Below, piece by piece: positions 1 through 15,627 of a stretch of 64,000 nt of DNA (the stretch's first letter is position 1; each line of letters begins with the position of its first letter). The DNA comes from Flaccisagitta enflata (taxonomy: Eukaryota > Chaetognatha > Sagittoidea > Aphragmophora), in contig OZ231127.1 of assembly GCA_965153355.1 (NCBI GenBank), positions 77,252,001-77,316,000 on the forward strand, written 5' to 3'. Made by a program: the position numbers and the translations under genes. A model generated the notes under the pieces. That model searched no databases, was not told the DNA's origin, and saw nothing but the letters and a program-made list of their open reading frames with translations.

Positions 1-115
1 ATGCTGACGTCGGCTTTTAGACCACACACGTTCTCGAAAGAAACCACTGTACCGATACTCATGGAGTCGGAATCGGCCATGCGCGGTTCAAAAATCGGCA
101 TTGGCATTTTCAGTC

Positions 116-117
<2 letters not shown>

Positions 118-163
<46 letters not shown>

Positions 164-167
164 TGTT

Positions 168-231
<64 letters not shown>
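118..231. repeat. (GT)n microsatellite
   Basis: A dinucleotide GT tract with a short interruption by GTTT units near 160-176. The open frames across it are only translations of the repeat. Confidence 0.97.
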
Positions 232-232
<1 letters not shown>

Positions 233-523
233 AGAGGGAGGAAGGCCAAGGGAGGTATATAACCCTGCCCACCTGTCCGTGACATTATTTTAACTGTGCG
301 TTTCCTGTTGAATATGGCCAAACTTGTAGTTAGCATTTGCATAAGATATTGAATTGATTTCCAGAGCCTTTTAAGTAGTAAACAGTCACGTAACTTCTCC
401 ATGTCATTGAAATCTATCGTCATAAACCACTATATTAATGTTCACTGGGTTTTTAGTCAAATATATATGTATATGGGTAGAAAACTGCTAAAACACACTT
501 GAAACTAATAGGAAATGTAAAAA

Positions 524-905
524 AACAAGGCCGGATACACGGGCCAAGACGGTGCGCCGAGCGTTATTAATTCATAGCTATCCCTAGCTCCATCAGACCT
601 ATCCCTAGCTCCATCAGACCATTCCTAGCTCTATCAGACCTATCCCGCCGGGCGTTATTAATCCATAGCTATCCCTAGCTCCATCAGACCTATGCCTAGC
701 TCTATCAGACCATTCCTAGCTCTATAAGACCTATACCGAGCTCTATCAGGCCTCTCCCGAGCTCTATCAGATCTATCCCGAGCTCTATCAGACCTATCCC
801 CAGCTCTATCAGACCTATCTCCAGCTCTATCAGACCTATCCTAAGACCTATCCGACCTATCACCAGACCTATCCGACCTATCCCCAGCTCTATCAGACCT
901 AACGG
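524..905. repeat. 21-bp minisatellite next to a dispersed-element end
   Basis: The segment opens with AACAAGGCCGGATACACGG, the same words that open the dispersed ~200-bp element at 10107 and 11783. It then runs into degenerate tandem units built on CTAGCTCCATCAGACCTATCC. Similar words (CTATCAGACCTAACCGTAGCTG) recur near 34800-34870, so this block is part of a dispersed family. Confidence 0.8.
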
Positions 906-1682
906 TAGCTGATTATATTAGTGAATGAAATGACGAGTATCATTTATGATGAACGAAATGAGTTTTCTACTGATTTCAAACATTGTTAGCGATTTTTCAT
1001 TCAAGCGTGACCAACGGATAGACAGACGGACGGACAGAGCTTCTTATAGAGATGCTATGGCGTATCTAAAAATCATCCTAGCATATTTCTGAATCATTTC
1101 CAGTGATTTCTGCTTCCGTTCGAGATTTTCAACTCGAGCGTTACGTGACCGACCAACCGACCGACCAACCGACCAACCAACAGAGAGAGCCTCTCATAGA
1201 GGTGCTATGGCGCACCTAAAAACGATGAAAAACAATGGACGCCATCCATAGAAAATGCCAGAAATTCTCTTAACTTTGATTGTACAGAAGAGGGTCTCGA
1301 TTTAGGTTTTTAGTCAAAAAAGTAACATACAATTTTTAAACACAGTTTCTGTTTAATAATCATTGTCTGATATATATATAAAATGAACCCGTTTGATATT
1401 TCATTGAACATTTACTTTTTAAAGTGCTTAATTAAGCCTATTTCAACAGAATTTTCCAAAAAAGTAACATACAATTTCTAGGCATCCCCTTACTATTTTA
1501 AGACCATAATTTTCGGATTCCTCGGCGAATATACTGCGGACTAGCTGAAAGCGACATATTTTTAGCAATTTCGAGGCCTCTTTTGTCCTTTTGGATCACA
1601 AGACCCTCCAGTTAATATTTTGCCGCCCATCTTTTCCATTGAAAAAAATAGTATAGCTCATTAAAACCTAAAAAAAAAGAAA

Positions 1683-1749
<67 letters not shown>

Positions 1750-2050
1750 AAACAGACACAGACAAATACAAAGACATACTTTTTGCATTATCTTTATTGC
1801 TTTTATTACTTTTTACCTAAAGATGAATATCAAATACCTCAGAGGAATAAAAAACATGTATCATGTTGCAAAAAATCAAGCATCGAGTATTATGCAATAA
1901 ATACATTTTTATCAGAAAGAGAATTTTCATAATCTGCCATTATTGGGGATCAGTGAAAGCACAAGAGGAGAAAACTTTTGTGTTAAAAAAATTCTTAATC
2001 TGAAGCAAGAAATTTATGTGTACCAATATTTTTTTTCTCTTTGTTTCTCT

Positions 2051-2100
<50 letters not shown>

Positions 2101-2860
2101 TTTCATTTCCAAATGAATTCATTTTTTATGTTAACTTAATTTGCATATGATAGGATATCTGTGAACGCTAGGCGCTGACGCTACTGATCATATTAAGCTT
2201 TTTCATATCTGTAGATATATTTCAGGGATAAAAAAAATTATATTTCAAATTATTCATTTTGCATGGTTTGACAAAGTGAGATTTTTTCTGATAGAATTTA
2301 TTGTTTTTTATTTTCTTGTTACGATTATATACTCAATAAACAATTTTTGTATCATATGTACAAATATTTTATCAAGTCTACAGTCATATTAAAGGCAAGA
2401 TTTTTATGATTCTAGCAATGTTTTTTTATTTCTCAACATTCCCATGTTAATAGGATGAAATTAAATAAAAGATACAACTATTGACCCAATGATGGCAAGC
2501 ATTATTTCGGTGGATATTCCGCTCTTCTGCAAAAACTTTCTTGTAGCTATTTGATTTCTGTCCCACCACTTCCTGTTTTCTTTTGACGTCTTTATCTAGA
2601 TCAGGTTCTATTTCTCTCCAGTAGTCAGATTGTGTCTATTGTCTAGTGTCAACTGCGATCTATTGCCGCGGGCGCGCGAATCTAGACGTTCCTATGCTAG
2701 TTCGTCCGTAAAGTTTTTGGGCGGCGGCCGCGAAGAGGCCGATGGGCTATGGTCTACATTTTCTTCTCTACATACTCCTCCTTCTCCCTCTTCATCCTTT
2801 TATTCCTCTTTTTCTTTCTTTTTTTCTTTTCCTTTTCCTTTTCCTTCTTCTTATTCTTTC

Positions 2861-2904
<44 letters not shown>

Positions 2905-3700
2905 TTCTTCTTCTTCTTCTTCTTCCTCTTCCTCTTCCTCTTCCTCTTCCTCTTCTTTTTCTTCTTCTTCTTCTTCTTCTCCTTCGTCTTCATCTTCCTA
3001 AATTTCAGTCTCAAAGCCCTCATCCCAAACTCTCGGTCAATACATGCAAGCTTCTGGAATCCAAATCGCAGCGTCTGTTTTGGGCCGCTGCCCCTGTTAT
3101 CACCACTTCCCCACTAAAAACTTGCTCAGGGGCACCGCATACTGCTGCCCATCCGATGCTATTGCGACTACTGCTTTGCTGACGCGGCCCTGCTCAACTG
3201 CACGCTACCATCACGGTACTTTTGGTTTTCAATGGCCTCGAATAGGTAAAAAAGACAACATAAACAAAATCATGAATCAAATTTTAGACAAACATATCAA
3301 AGTTCTACACAAACGTGTCATAAGATATTTGATAGAACAACGAATTGAATTGCACCTCAAATCTGAAATCACAGTTTGTACAATGTACGAAATCCATTCC
3401 AAACATACAAAAAGACGATGAAAGCATGACTGACGGTGACAATACGGGATTACAATTTGGTCCCGGATGGGAGCGGGGGATAGGGGTGGAGTCGGAAAGG
3501 CGCGTACAGAAACATTTCGGCTTGATATTCACGGACAGACCAATGGATGTATCAACGGAGAGAAAATTGGATGATCAAATCCTGTCGTAGAGTCGCGAGT
3601 AGGTGATTTAAAAAGAGATTACAGCAATGCAATGCTTGCTTAATCATTATTCATGAACTCACGCGAATCAACACAAATGCTTAAATTTTCCCGACTATTC
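906..3700. other. Gene-free stretch with simple repeats
   Basis: AT-rich DNA with no coding signal that I can support. It holds a decayed (CCGA)n-bearing dispersed-element end at 1130-1225 ending in GCGCACCTAAAAACG, (GA)n at 1689-1746, (TC)n at 2054-2097 and a (TTC)n-rich tract at 2760-2998. Around 3085-3180 it resembles a second dispersed family (GGGCCGCTGCCC ... CCGATGCTATTGCGACT). Confidence 0.6.
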
Positions 3701-3701
3701 T

Positions 3702-4481
3702 TCATCCTTTAGCGACATCATCTAACTGCTGTGCTCCGTTTTCGCTGCTGCTGTTGTCGTTGTTGTTGTCGTTGCTGTTGTTGCCGCTGCAGTCGACGTC
3801 GACGACAGTTTGGAACTCTTTTTGATGCTGTTGTTGAAGATTGTCCAATGACCTCGTCAACGCGCTTCCGCGTCGACTCTCGTTGATCTTCGCCTCGTCC
3901 ACCGAAAGTTCTTGCTGTTGCTGCTGTTGATGTTGTTGCTGCTGTTGTTGTTCTTCGTCGACTTCCTTGATCTCCTCGAAGGTGACCGGCTGCGTTCTGA
4001 ATCTGGCCGACATTCGATTTCTTTGGCGTCTTTTTTGGCGGGCGATGGAGACCGGGGCCAAAGCCGCAGCTTCAGCCGCAGCGTCGATTTCTTCCCCGCC
4101 GGACAACAGCAAAGGCTCGGCATTGGCGCGAGACAATGGCTGAACCTCAGCGTGGACTTTAGCGCAGAGTTTGACGCTTTTGACGTTTCTGTTAATGTCT
4201 TTTGTTAGTTTTTTGTTGTTGGCGGCGATGACGACGACGGGAGCGCCGCCGCCAACAATATCGGCGACGCCATCTTTGGTTTGGCCGTGAAAGAGACGAT
4301 CAGAAGCGGAGTCGAAGGAGGAAGAGAAAACGGAAGAGGATTTGGAAGGGGAGCCGCAGAGAGGCGCTGTGGATAAGGAGAGCTGGGAGCCGGATGGACT
4401 CAAGGAGGCGGGGAAGGGACAGTCCATTCCACGCAGGCACAAGTCTTTCCGGTTACGAGTCGGAGAACATGCGACGGCCAT
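3702..4481 (-). CDS. Intronless 259-residue protein of unknown function
   Basis: An ATG in a good context (AAAAAATGG) opens a 259-codon frame ending in TGA. I do not recognise the family. What can be seen: a Ser-rich N-terminal third; a central Ala-rich acidic stretch; at about residues 142-175 a basic block (RQKRRQRNR) followed by MSARFRTQPVTFEEIKEVDE, which looks like a constrained motif; then a poly-Gln/His tract, a Ser/Arg patch (RRGSALTRSLDN) and an Asn/Ser-rich acidic tail. There is no signal peptide or membrane segment, which suggests an intracellular protein, possibly a phosphoprotein. The coding content is not a simple-repeat artefact, because the motif region has high complexity. 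Extra upstream exons cannot be excluded. Confidence 0.7.
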   Translation of the reverse strand: MAVACSPTRNRKDLCLRGMDCPFPASLSPSGSQLSLSTAPLCGSPSKSSSVFSSSFDSASDRLFHGQTKDGVADIVGGGAPVVVIAANNKKLTKDINRNVKSVKLCAKVHAEVQPLSRANAEPLLLSGGEEIDAAAEAAALAPVSIARQKRRQRNRMSARFRTQPVTFEEIKEVDEEQQQQQQHQQQQQQELSVDEAKINESRRGSALTRSLDNLQQQHQKEFQTVVDVDCSGNNSNDNNNDNSSSENGAQQLDDVAKG

Positions 4482-4929
4482 TTTTTTTGTTTTTGTTTTT
4501 TTAATTTTTTGTTTTAGCTTTTATTTTTGCGAATGTTTCTGGTTTTCTCCTTTCTCTTGCTGAGGGGTCATCAATGATAAATGAATATGCTTCTACAATC
4601 AGCTGTACGTAGACTCGACAGTGTGTGTTACACGTTGTACGATTATGGAAGATAACGTTTCGTCACAAAAGTGGGTGAATAACTGTTGAAGAAAAGAAAG
4701 AAATGTCTTTAAAATCAATGCATGGAATTAGATAAAGCTACTGGGCTTATCTCTTGAATCTTGATGATCAAATAATCTTGAGATCGAAGATCTAACCTTA
4801 GCCGTCGGCAAATCATGATGAAAAGACTGAGAAGATGCTCGTACAGTAACTATGAATAAGTCAGTTACAAAAAGTGAAAAGAAAATGTTCTGGAAAATAC
4901 TACGGACAAAAGTGAAAAAAATTAACGCG

Positions 4930-5395
4930 TACTATCTTGGAAAAAAGTTTATCGCATTATTGATTAACAGGCATTTTATGGACAAGATAGTACAATTAAC
5001 ATATCTGTGACAAGCTTGATAGTTGGTCTTGCCCTCCTTGACCTTTCCAAACGCTTCCCTGCGTCTCAGCATGCTTTCATACTGCGACTGAAGGTATGAT
5101 AGTGTGATGTTCCTCCAGACTTTAGCGCGATTTTTTTTAGTCCTGCCATCCATGTTGCACATTCTCGACTTTACCATTGTGTCAATTGGGACCATAGAGA
5201 TTCAATCAGCTCGAGTTCTGGGCTGTTCCTGGGCTAACTGGAGAAGTGTTTGACCTTTGACAATGCGCCTTTGACGCCATTGCTTCGTTGAAACAGCCAG
5301 ATGAGTGGGTGCGCCATCTCCCATAAACCGCATTTCAAAAACGCCATTTTCATGCCATTTTTCTAAAAAGGTACCCAACTTCATTCAGCTCTCAT
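4930..5395 (-). pseudogene. Tc1/mariner-type transposase relic
   Basis: Two minus-strand frames together recall the C-terminal half of a Tc1-like DDE transposase. The first has FMGDGAPTHLAVSTKQW (the DGAPxH catalytic-Asp block). After a frame change comes SPELELIESLWSQL, equivalent to the family's PDLNPIENLW block with the third catalytic acidic residue. A further frame change leads to YLQSQYESMLRRREA, like the terminal YxSMPRR helix. Frameshifts and stops separate the blocks, so it is dead. The N-terminal DNA-binding half is not evident. Confidence 0.78.
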
Positions 5396-8212
<2,817 letters not shown>

Positions 8213-8460
8213 TGTCGGAGTGAATGAATAAGTGGCTTTCTCACGATCACGATATTTTTAGTGTACATGATAAATCCACCCCGCACAATTAGATCATTAC
8301 TAAATGTTAAGGCAATTGAACCCAATGTTTTATTTTTAGACTTTGAAAAGGAATTTAAGCTCCCCCCGTTTTTCGCGTCCATTTAAATCTTTACCCTTCC
8401 TTTTAGAGGGTTCTCAAAAATGCATTCCGATCTGTCTTACAAGCTTAGCAAGTTACAATA

Positions 8461-8608
8461 TTTTTAGTCGCGGACACGCGACTCTAAAAGCCACTTTTCG
8501 GTCGGTTGGTTGGTCGGTCCGTCCGTCCGTCATCCGTCACAAAGTCGAGGTCGAGGTTTTCCGCTCCTGCCCACTCGTCCGCGACTTATGCTGCCGTGTA
8601 TACGGCAA
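8461..8608 (+). repeat. Dispersed ~200-bp element, GTCGCGGAC variant
   Basis: Starts TTTTTAGTCGCGGAC and continues with the local hairpin partner CGCGACTCTA, then (GGTC)n-type sequence and CTCCTGCCCACTC. It then reaches GTCCGCGACT at 8577-8586, an exact complement of the terminal AGTCGCGGAC at 8466-8475. The distal end is a short variant (GCCGTGTATACGGC). Confidence 0.85.
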
Positions 8609-8679
8609 TGATTTGTGTCTTTGAATTGACTTTTTTTCTTTGCTCTTTTGTTCTTTTATTCATTCTTTCATTTTTTTCA

Positions 8680-9705
<1,026 letters not shown>

Positions 9706-10106
9706 CTTTCACTTCACGTGCGTGGAGATTTAACGCAAAGGAATGGATTGAAATTTCTGCTTATTCTCTGTTGAGTCTGAGGAAAAAAAAGCGCGAATCA
9801 GAATGATTAAATTCACTAACACATCGCGTCTGTTTTTATATCTCGACTAAGCACGTGTGAAAAAAGGGCGATGATGAAGAGGAAGATGAGGAAGAAAGAA
9901 GGAAGATGAAGGAGGGGGGGGGGGAAGAAGAAGGAATTGAGAAGTTGACCCCCAAATGCGTGAAAGTAATCCGAGGTCCACTTCCAAGCAAGGCTTAGAG
10001 ATGCCCATTATATGAGTCCTCTTTCGAACACATAGCGTTAGGAACCAACGTGCGGACCTACCCACCTGCGCAAACAAACACACCTTTTATTGCGCATTTA
10101 CGAAAT

Positions 10107-10310
10107 AACAAGGCCGGATACACGGCTACCAAAGTCGCGTGCGGGTGGGCAGGGGTCATATTTGAGGTCACCAGACCATTTGGGCAGGAGCAGTGAGGTC
10201 AAAAAAATAAAATCATAAAAAAAAGTAAAGTGTAACCGACCAACCGACCGACCGACCAACCGACCGACGGACAAAGCGGGTTGTAAAGTCGCGTGCACGC
10301 GACTAAAAAT
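10107..10310 (-). repeat. Dispersed ~200-bp element, GTCGCGTGC variant
   Basis: Opens AACAAGGCCGGATACACGG and closes GCACGCGACTAAAAAT. AGTCGCGTGC at 10133-10142 is an exact complement of GCACGCGACT at 10295-10304, which is itself half of a local palindrome. It contains a GGGTGGGCAGGGG block and a (CCGA)n tract. It is nearly the same as the copy at 11783-11990. Confidence 0.92.
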
Positions 10311-10646
10311 GGCACTGAAGAATGGAAGACCAGAATATCTAAGACAAATAGAACATCATCCGGATATTCTTTGAAAGAGGGACAACATCACTACTTAACC
10401 CCTAACTTATCAAATGATGAGAGCCTTTGTAGCTCTCTATGACTATGGTGTTCATTCTAGAACCATTACAAGATATGGCAATCCGGACCCATCACAAAAT
10501 ATAATAGCTTGAAATTTGTTGTGATGAATTTTGTTGAAACAGAATTCATGTTCAGACCACTGTTCAGACCACTGCCCCGAAAAGAGAAGGCGGATGAAAG
10601 ACATGAGGAAGAAGTGATGGTCGAGAAAAGAAAGATGAGTTTGTTT

Positions 10647-10648
<2 letters not shown>

Positions 10649-10740
<92 letters not shown>

Positions 10741-10780
10741 ACACACACACACACACAGAGACAGAGACAGAGACAGAAAC

Positions 10781-10853
<73 letters not shown>

Positions 10854-10985
10854 CGGACGGACAGAGGCAGAGAGAGAAAGAGAAAGGGAGACAGACGGAC
10901 AGACAGACAGACAGACACAGATAGAGAGAAAAAGAGAGAGAGACGGAGAGAAAGAGACAGACACACACAGAGAAATATTATGAAA
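10649..10985. repeat. Compound (AG)n / (CA)n / (GACA)n microsatellite
   Basis: AG runs at 10650-10737 and about 10793-10849, separated by CA and GACAGA units, with CAGA/CGGA units after about 10850. Confidence 0.96.
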
Positions 10986-11505
10986 GAAAGAAAGAAAGAA
11001 GTTAAAATCGAAGAGAGGATTTATTTTCATAGTTAGGACCACCACCAGCCATCATCACTAAGAATCCAGGCTTTGCCGTTTCAAATCTCCCAGGAAAGGT
11101 CAACTCAGAGATTGTGCGTGAAAGACTTTCTAAAAGCGAAATAAATTGCAATATTTACTTGATTGATTGATTTGTTAGTTGGCAGATGAATTTAATTGAA
11201 TTAAATGCAAAAAGAGAACCAATATTTGTTCCTGTTCCTCTAAGAATTTAACAAAAGTATTTTCAAGGCGGAGGTGAAATGAGGTTTAAAATACTCAAAT
11301 GTTATTGTTAAGAAGAAGAGAAAATGTGCACTTTTGAAATCGACTCTCGAAACACGTGAATTGCTGATAATTGAAATCACACCTGGCCAGGTTAGGTTTC
11401 AAAAGGATTTTTGACAGTACTCATCTCATCTAAAACCATAGAGAAAATCCAGCCGATATGAAACATTGAGTCAGATGGTCAGTTGTCCCCACCAAACACG
11501 TTTAT

Positions 11506-11737
11506 AACAAGGTCGGATACACGGCCGATAAGTAGTCGCTGGCGGGTGGGCAGGGGCTGGTGTGGATGGGCTGGGGCTGTTTTGTGGCGGGGCAGGGGCT
11601 GTAATGCTCAGATATCGCTTTTTTAGCCGATTTCGCGTAATCCAGAATTTCGCGTTACCTTCTTACCTACCAACCTACCTTCCTTTCTACCTACGGACAC
11701 AGCCTCTTATAGAGCCGCTTAGCCAGCGACTAAAAAC
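11506..11737 (-). repeat. Dispersed ~200-bp element, GTCGCTGGC variant
   Basis: Opens AACAAGGTCGGATACACGG and closes GCCAGCGACTAAAAAC. AGTCGCTGGC at 11534-11543 pairs exactly with GCCAGCGACT at 11722-11731. The paired bases differ from those in neighbouring copies, but in a compensated way. Confidence 0.88.
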
Positions 11738-11782
11738 ATGTGATTGTGAAGATGGGTAGACGGACTAACCAACTAAACATAA

Positions 11783-11990
11783 AACAAGGCCGGATACACG
11801 GCTACCGAAGTCGCGTGCGGGTGGGCAGGGGCCATATTTGAGGTCACCAGATCATTTGGGCAGGAGCAGTGAGGTCAAAGAAATAAAATCATAAAAAAAA
11901 GTAAAGTGTGACCGACCAACCGACCCACCGACCAACCGACCAACCGACGGACAAAGCGGGTTGTAGAGTCGCGTGCACGCGACTAAAAAT
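11783..11990 (-). repeat. Dispersed ~200-bp element, GTCGCGTGC variant
   Basis: A close copy of 10107-10310, with the same opening (AACAAGGCCGG), GGGTGGGCAGGGG block, AT-rich middle, (CCGA)n tract and closing palindrome AGTCGCGTGCACGCGACT followed by AAAAAT. Confidence 0.93.
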
Positions 11991-13458
11991 TGACCATGAA
12001 GATAGTGAGTCTGATCTGATGAACCCTCAGATCTAAGAAAGGAAAAGAGAAAAAACAATCCTTTTTTTTTGCCAAATATGCTGACAGACAGGTAAGCCAA
12101 CTAGTCGGGGATCTTAGCGCCAAAATTAAGGATGGCGTGCAAAAATTTTCAGCAAGCTCTAGAAATTTGCATACGGGACTATTTTTTCATGCTGAAGACA
12201 GCCAAACCATCCGTTTTTCAAAATTTTTTTAGCCCCCCTTCTAAAAATCGCTTTTTAGGCCATTTTTTTACTTCAAAACGTCATAACGGGTAAACCATTC
12301 AGGTTGGCTCAACAAAATTTTACATGGTGAAATATGTGATATTTCTTTAGTTACATACCAAATTTCAGTTTAATCGGTTGAGTAGAAGCGGCGTTATTGA
12401 ATTTTAAAGTCTAGGTACCTTTTTTCAAAAAAATGCCAAAATTTTCAAAAGGTCTTTCCCTAGGCTAAATGGTTCAACTTCATGCCACAAGATTTTGCAT
12501 GGTCAAATGTATAATAAAAACCGACTTGCATGTCAAATCTTAGCCTCTCAGCTCATATAGAAGCGGAGATATGAATGTTCAAAGTTAAGCATATATTTTT
12601 GAGAAAAAAAAAAAAAACTACAAAAAAATGATTTTTGCTCCTCAACGACAAATGCCACCAACCTGAAATTTTACATGATGAATGATATGATATTTTTTGA
12701 GTTGCCCACAAAATTTGAGCCTTAAAACTCAAATAGAAGCGGAGATATTGTCATTTAAAGTCTAGGTACCCATTGTTCCAAAAAATGCAAAATTTTGAAA
12801 AGGGCTATGCCTAGGCCAAACAATTTGGCCAATTGCCACAAAATTTGACATGGTGATAAGCATTATTGATACCTAATTCCATGTTAAATCTGAGCTATTA
12901 AACCCTTATCAAAACAGAGTTATGAATTTTTAAAGATTTACCATTACCTTTTGAAAAAAAAAACAACAAAAATAGAAAAAGTACCATTACTTCTGAACCA
13001 TAGTAGCCACGGAGATGAAATTTGACATGATGAATTGTGTGATATTTACGACTCTACATGCCAATTTTTAGCTATCTAGCTCACACTGAGGCCGATATTT
13101 AGGCTCTCATAGTCTAAACCCTCCATAAAAATGGCTTAAAATGACTATTTTTTCAACTTATTGGCCTAAAAACTCATTTTCAGTTCATCCACTGGTCCTT
13201 AATTTGGGATTTTCCCTTGACTGGATCTAATCTATCGCTAACCTAAGAAAATTTGATGATTGGAGATCTAGAAAGGCTGATATGAAGCCTAAAAGAGCAA
13301 AAATTTTGTCTGGAAGGCCTGATTTTGTACTGAGTAGACTGATTTAAGGTGTATGGATTTGAGGTGTAAAGGAGGATTTAGATTCGCCAAAAGCAAGACA
13401 TGGGCAACAGTACAAAAGGGCTGATGCCCTGTAGGACACAGGAGTGAATTTCCTTATA

Positions 13459-14013
13459 CAGGGTGTTTCACACCAAATGATATATAAGAAAACGATGTCA
13501 TTCTGCTTCTAAAAATAATGAAACAATTCTGAAAATAGATTCATAGAGCCCTTAAACTCCGATTTTTTATGTAAAAATTTCATTGGTCAAGTAACTCAGC
13601 AAAGATTTGATAAAGAATGAACATTTTCAGTCAAGGCTTTTTCCATCCTAGAAATTTTTCTTTAAATCGCTCTCATTTTTAAACGGTTAGAGCTACAGAT
13701 CCCAGATTGGTCTCATATTAAAGATTTTCAAATTTTCTTTCATTTGAGTCCAATCTGGCATCTGTAGCTCTAACCGTTTAGAAATGAGACCGATTTAAAG
13801 AAAAAATTTTAGGATCAAAAAAGCCTTGACTGAAAATGTTCATTTTTTTTCAAATCTTTGCTGAGGCCAAACTACTTGACCCAGACCAATGAAATTTTTA
13901 CATGAAAAATCGGAGTTTAAGGGCTCTATGAATCTATTTTCAGAATTGTTTCATTTTTTTTAGAAGCAGAATGACATCGTTTTCTTATATATCATTTGGT
14001 GTGAAACACCCTG
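13459..14013. mobile_element. Palindromic mariner-like MITE (CAGGGTGTTTCACACC ends)
   Basis: The 555-bp segment is almost a full-length palindrome: CAGGGTGTTTCACACCAAAT at the left and its complement at the right, meeting near 13735. It is flanked by TA on both sides. The right foldback arm (near 18100) lacks the segment at the matching place, giving a natural empty site. A TA duplication with CAGGGTG-type ends fits Tc1/mariner-derived MITEs. Confidence 0.88.
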
Positions 14014-14555
14014 TATATATCTGTATGTCCATCCATCTGTATATCTGTCTGTACATCCTCACTCGGCTTCTCAGGCCCTAATCCAGTGTTTTTAGTTGAA
14101 TAAATGCAACGCTCGAACTTGCTGTGTCAGTCTGTCAGTCTATTGGTCAGTCAGTTGGTGACCAAATTAAAATGCAGGTTCTTTGGTCATATTTAGGCAT
14201 TTAAAGGTGATTATAGGTATTCAAAAGGGGAGTAAAGGTCATTAGGTTATTTGAGGTAATTCTAGGTCATTATAGATAATCATGTAATCATAGTTTATTA
14301 TGGGTAATTCTTACTACGTTGTAATTAAAAGGTATTTATAGGTATTGAACAGGTAGATGTAGGTAATAAGTAATTGTAGGAAAATATAGCCACTTTTTAT
14401 TACCTTTATTATCTTTATTGCCCTAGATACCATGGAACTAAGGTTTGTTGACCTAGTTAGGCGGAAATCAGGTCTAAGAAACCTGAATCATCCTTCTAAG
14501 ACCCTAAATCACCCCTCTTTTGCTACATCTACCTGGTAATACCTACAATCACCTA

Positions 14556-15159
14556 CAGTACCTTCCGAGCAAACCCGACTAAAACTGGAGGATTAATTTT
14601 TGTTACTTTAATTTCATTTCCCAAACTTCATTTTTTATATCTAACCTAATTAAAAGATACTTAATTCCTTGAACATATTTAGCTGTCAAAAAGAATAACT
14701 TGTGAAATCAAAGTGCATGAAGACATCAATATGGAGTGTTCTAACCCAGACCATTGAATTCCGCAGAAAATTTTACCTATCCTGAAATACAAGAACAGCT
14801 CAATCAGACAATCATTTCAGATTTTACAGCTATTTTAAGTTTTTAAGGACAATTGTCTCAAAATAATTTAGGACAATTTGAATGGCCATAGAACCTAAAA
14901 TAATTGTCTGATTTAGCTGTTCTTGTAATCTAGGATAGGTAAAATTATCTGCTGAATCCAATGGTGTGGGTTAGAACACTCCATATTGATGTCTTCATGC
15001 ACTTTGATTTCACGAGCTATTATTTTTGACAGCTAAATATGTTCAAGGAATTAAGTATCTTTTAATTAAGTTAGATATCAAAAATAAAATTTAAAAAATG
15101 AAATTAAAGTAAAAAAAATTGATCCTCCAGTTTTAGCCGGTTTTGCTTAGAAGGTACTG
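14556..15159. mobile_element. Palindromic TA-flanked element (CAGTACCTTC ends)
   Basis: A second near-complete palindrome of about 604 bp. It begins CAGTACCTTCCGAGCAAACC and ends with the complementary words, with TA at 14554-14555 and 15160-15161. The two halves match through the ATTAAAGTA, AATATTTAGCTGTC and AATATGGAGTGTTC words and meet near 14860. There is no coding potential. Confidence 0.83.
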
Positions 15160-15206
15160 TATAGATAAGTATAATTACCAGACTGAATTACCTATGAGTA
15201 CCTTTA

Positions 15207-15627
15207 CTACGCGAATTTAAAAAAAAGATGCACCTTTGTATTTGTTAACAAAACAGATTAAAAAAACTTTAGAAACCTTTGTTAATTGAAGTGATTTTAA
15301 AGATTTTCAAAAGATCTTTCATTCTAGACCAATCCCAGGTCTGTAACTTAAACCGTTTAGGAGCTAGAGCCAGTCAAAGTGAAGAACCATTTTATTAAAA
15401 TACATTTTTTCCCAGGCAACTGCAAAATCGAAATCAGCAAAGTTTTTTCTTAATCTAATGCCATTTCCAAGCAAAAAAAAAGATAGAAATACCTGATTGG
15501 CGCCAAATGAAAGTATTCTCCAAGGGCTTTCTAACAACCTAGAATTTTGATATGTTTTTATGAGTTTTCAGAGCCTGATCAACCTTTCAAAAGTGCGTCT
15601 TTTTTTTAATTCGCGTAGTACATATTC
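15207..15627. mobile_element. TA-flanked MITE with CTACGCGAATT ends
   Basis: Terminal inverted repeats of roughly 30 bp (CTACGCGAATTTAAAAAAAA followed by GATGCAC, and the near-exact complement at 15597-15627) enclose a 360-bp AT-rich interior. Both ends abut TA. No open frame. Confidence 0.75.

Noticed and set aside
3044-3421. 125-codon plus-strand frame
   Set aside because: Overlaps dispersed-repeat words (GGGCCGCTGCCC ... ATTGCGACT) and shows no domain.
10452-11045. Frames of up to 197 codons across the AG/CA block
   Set aside because: Simple-repeat translation; the ends show no domain or splice logic.
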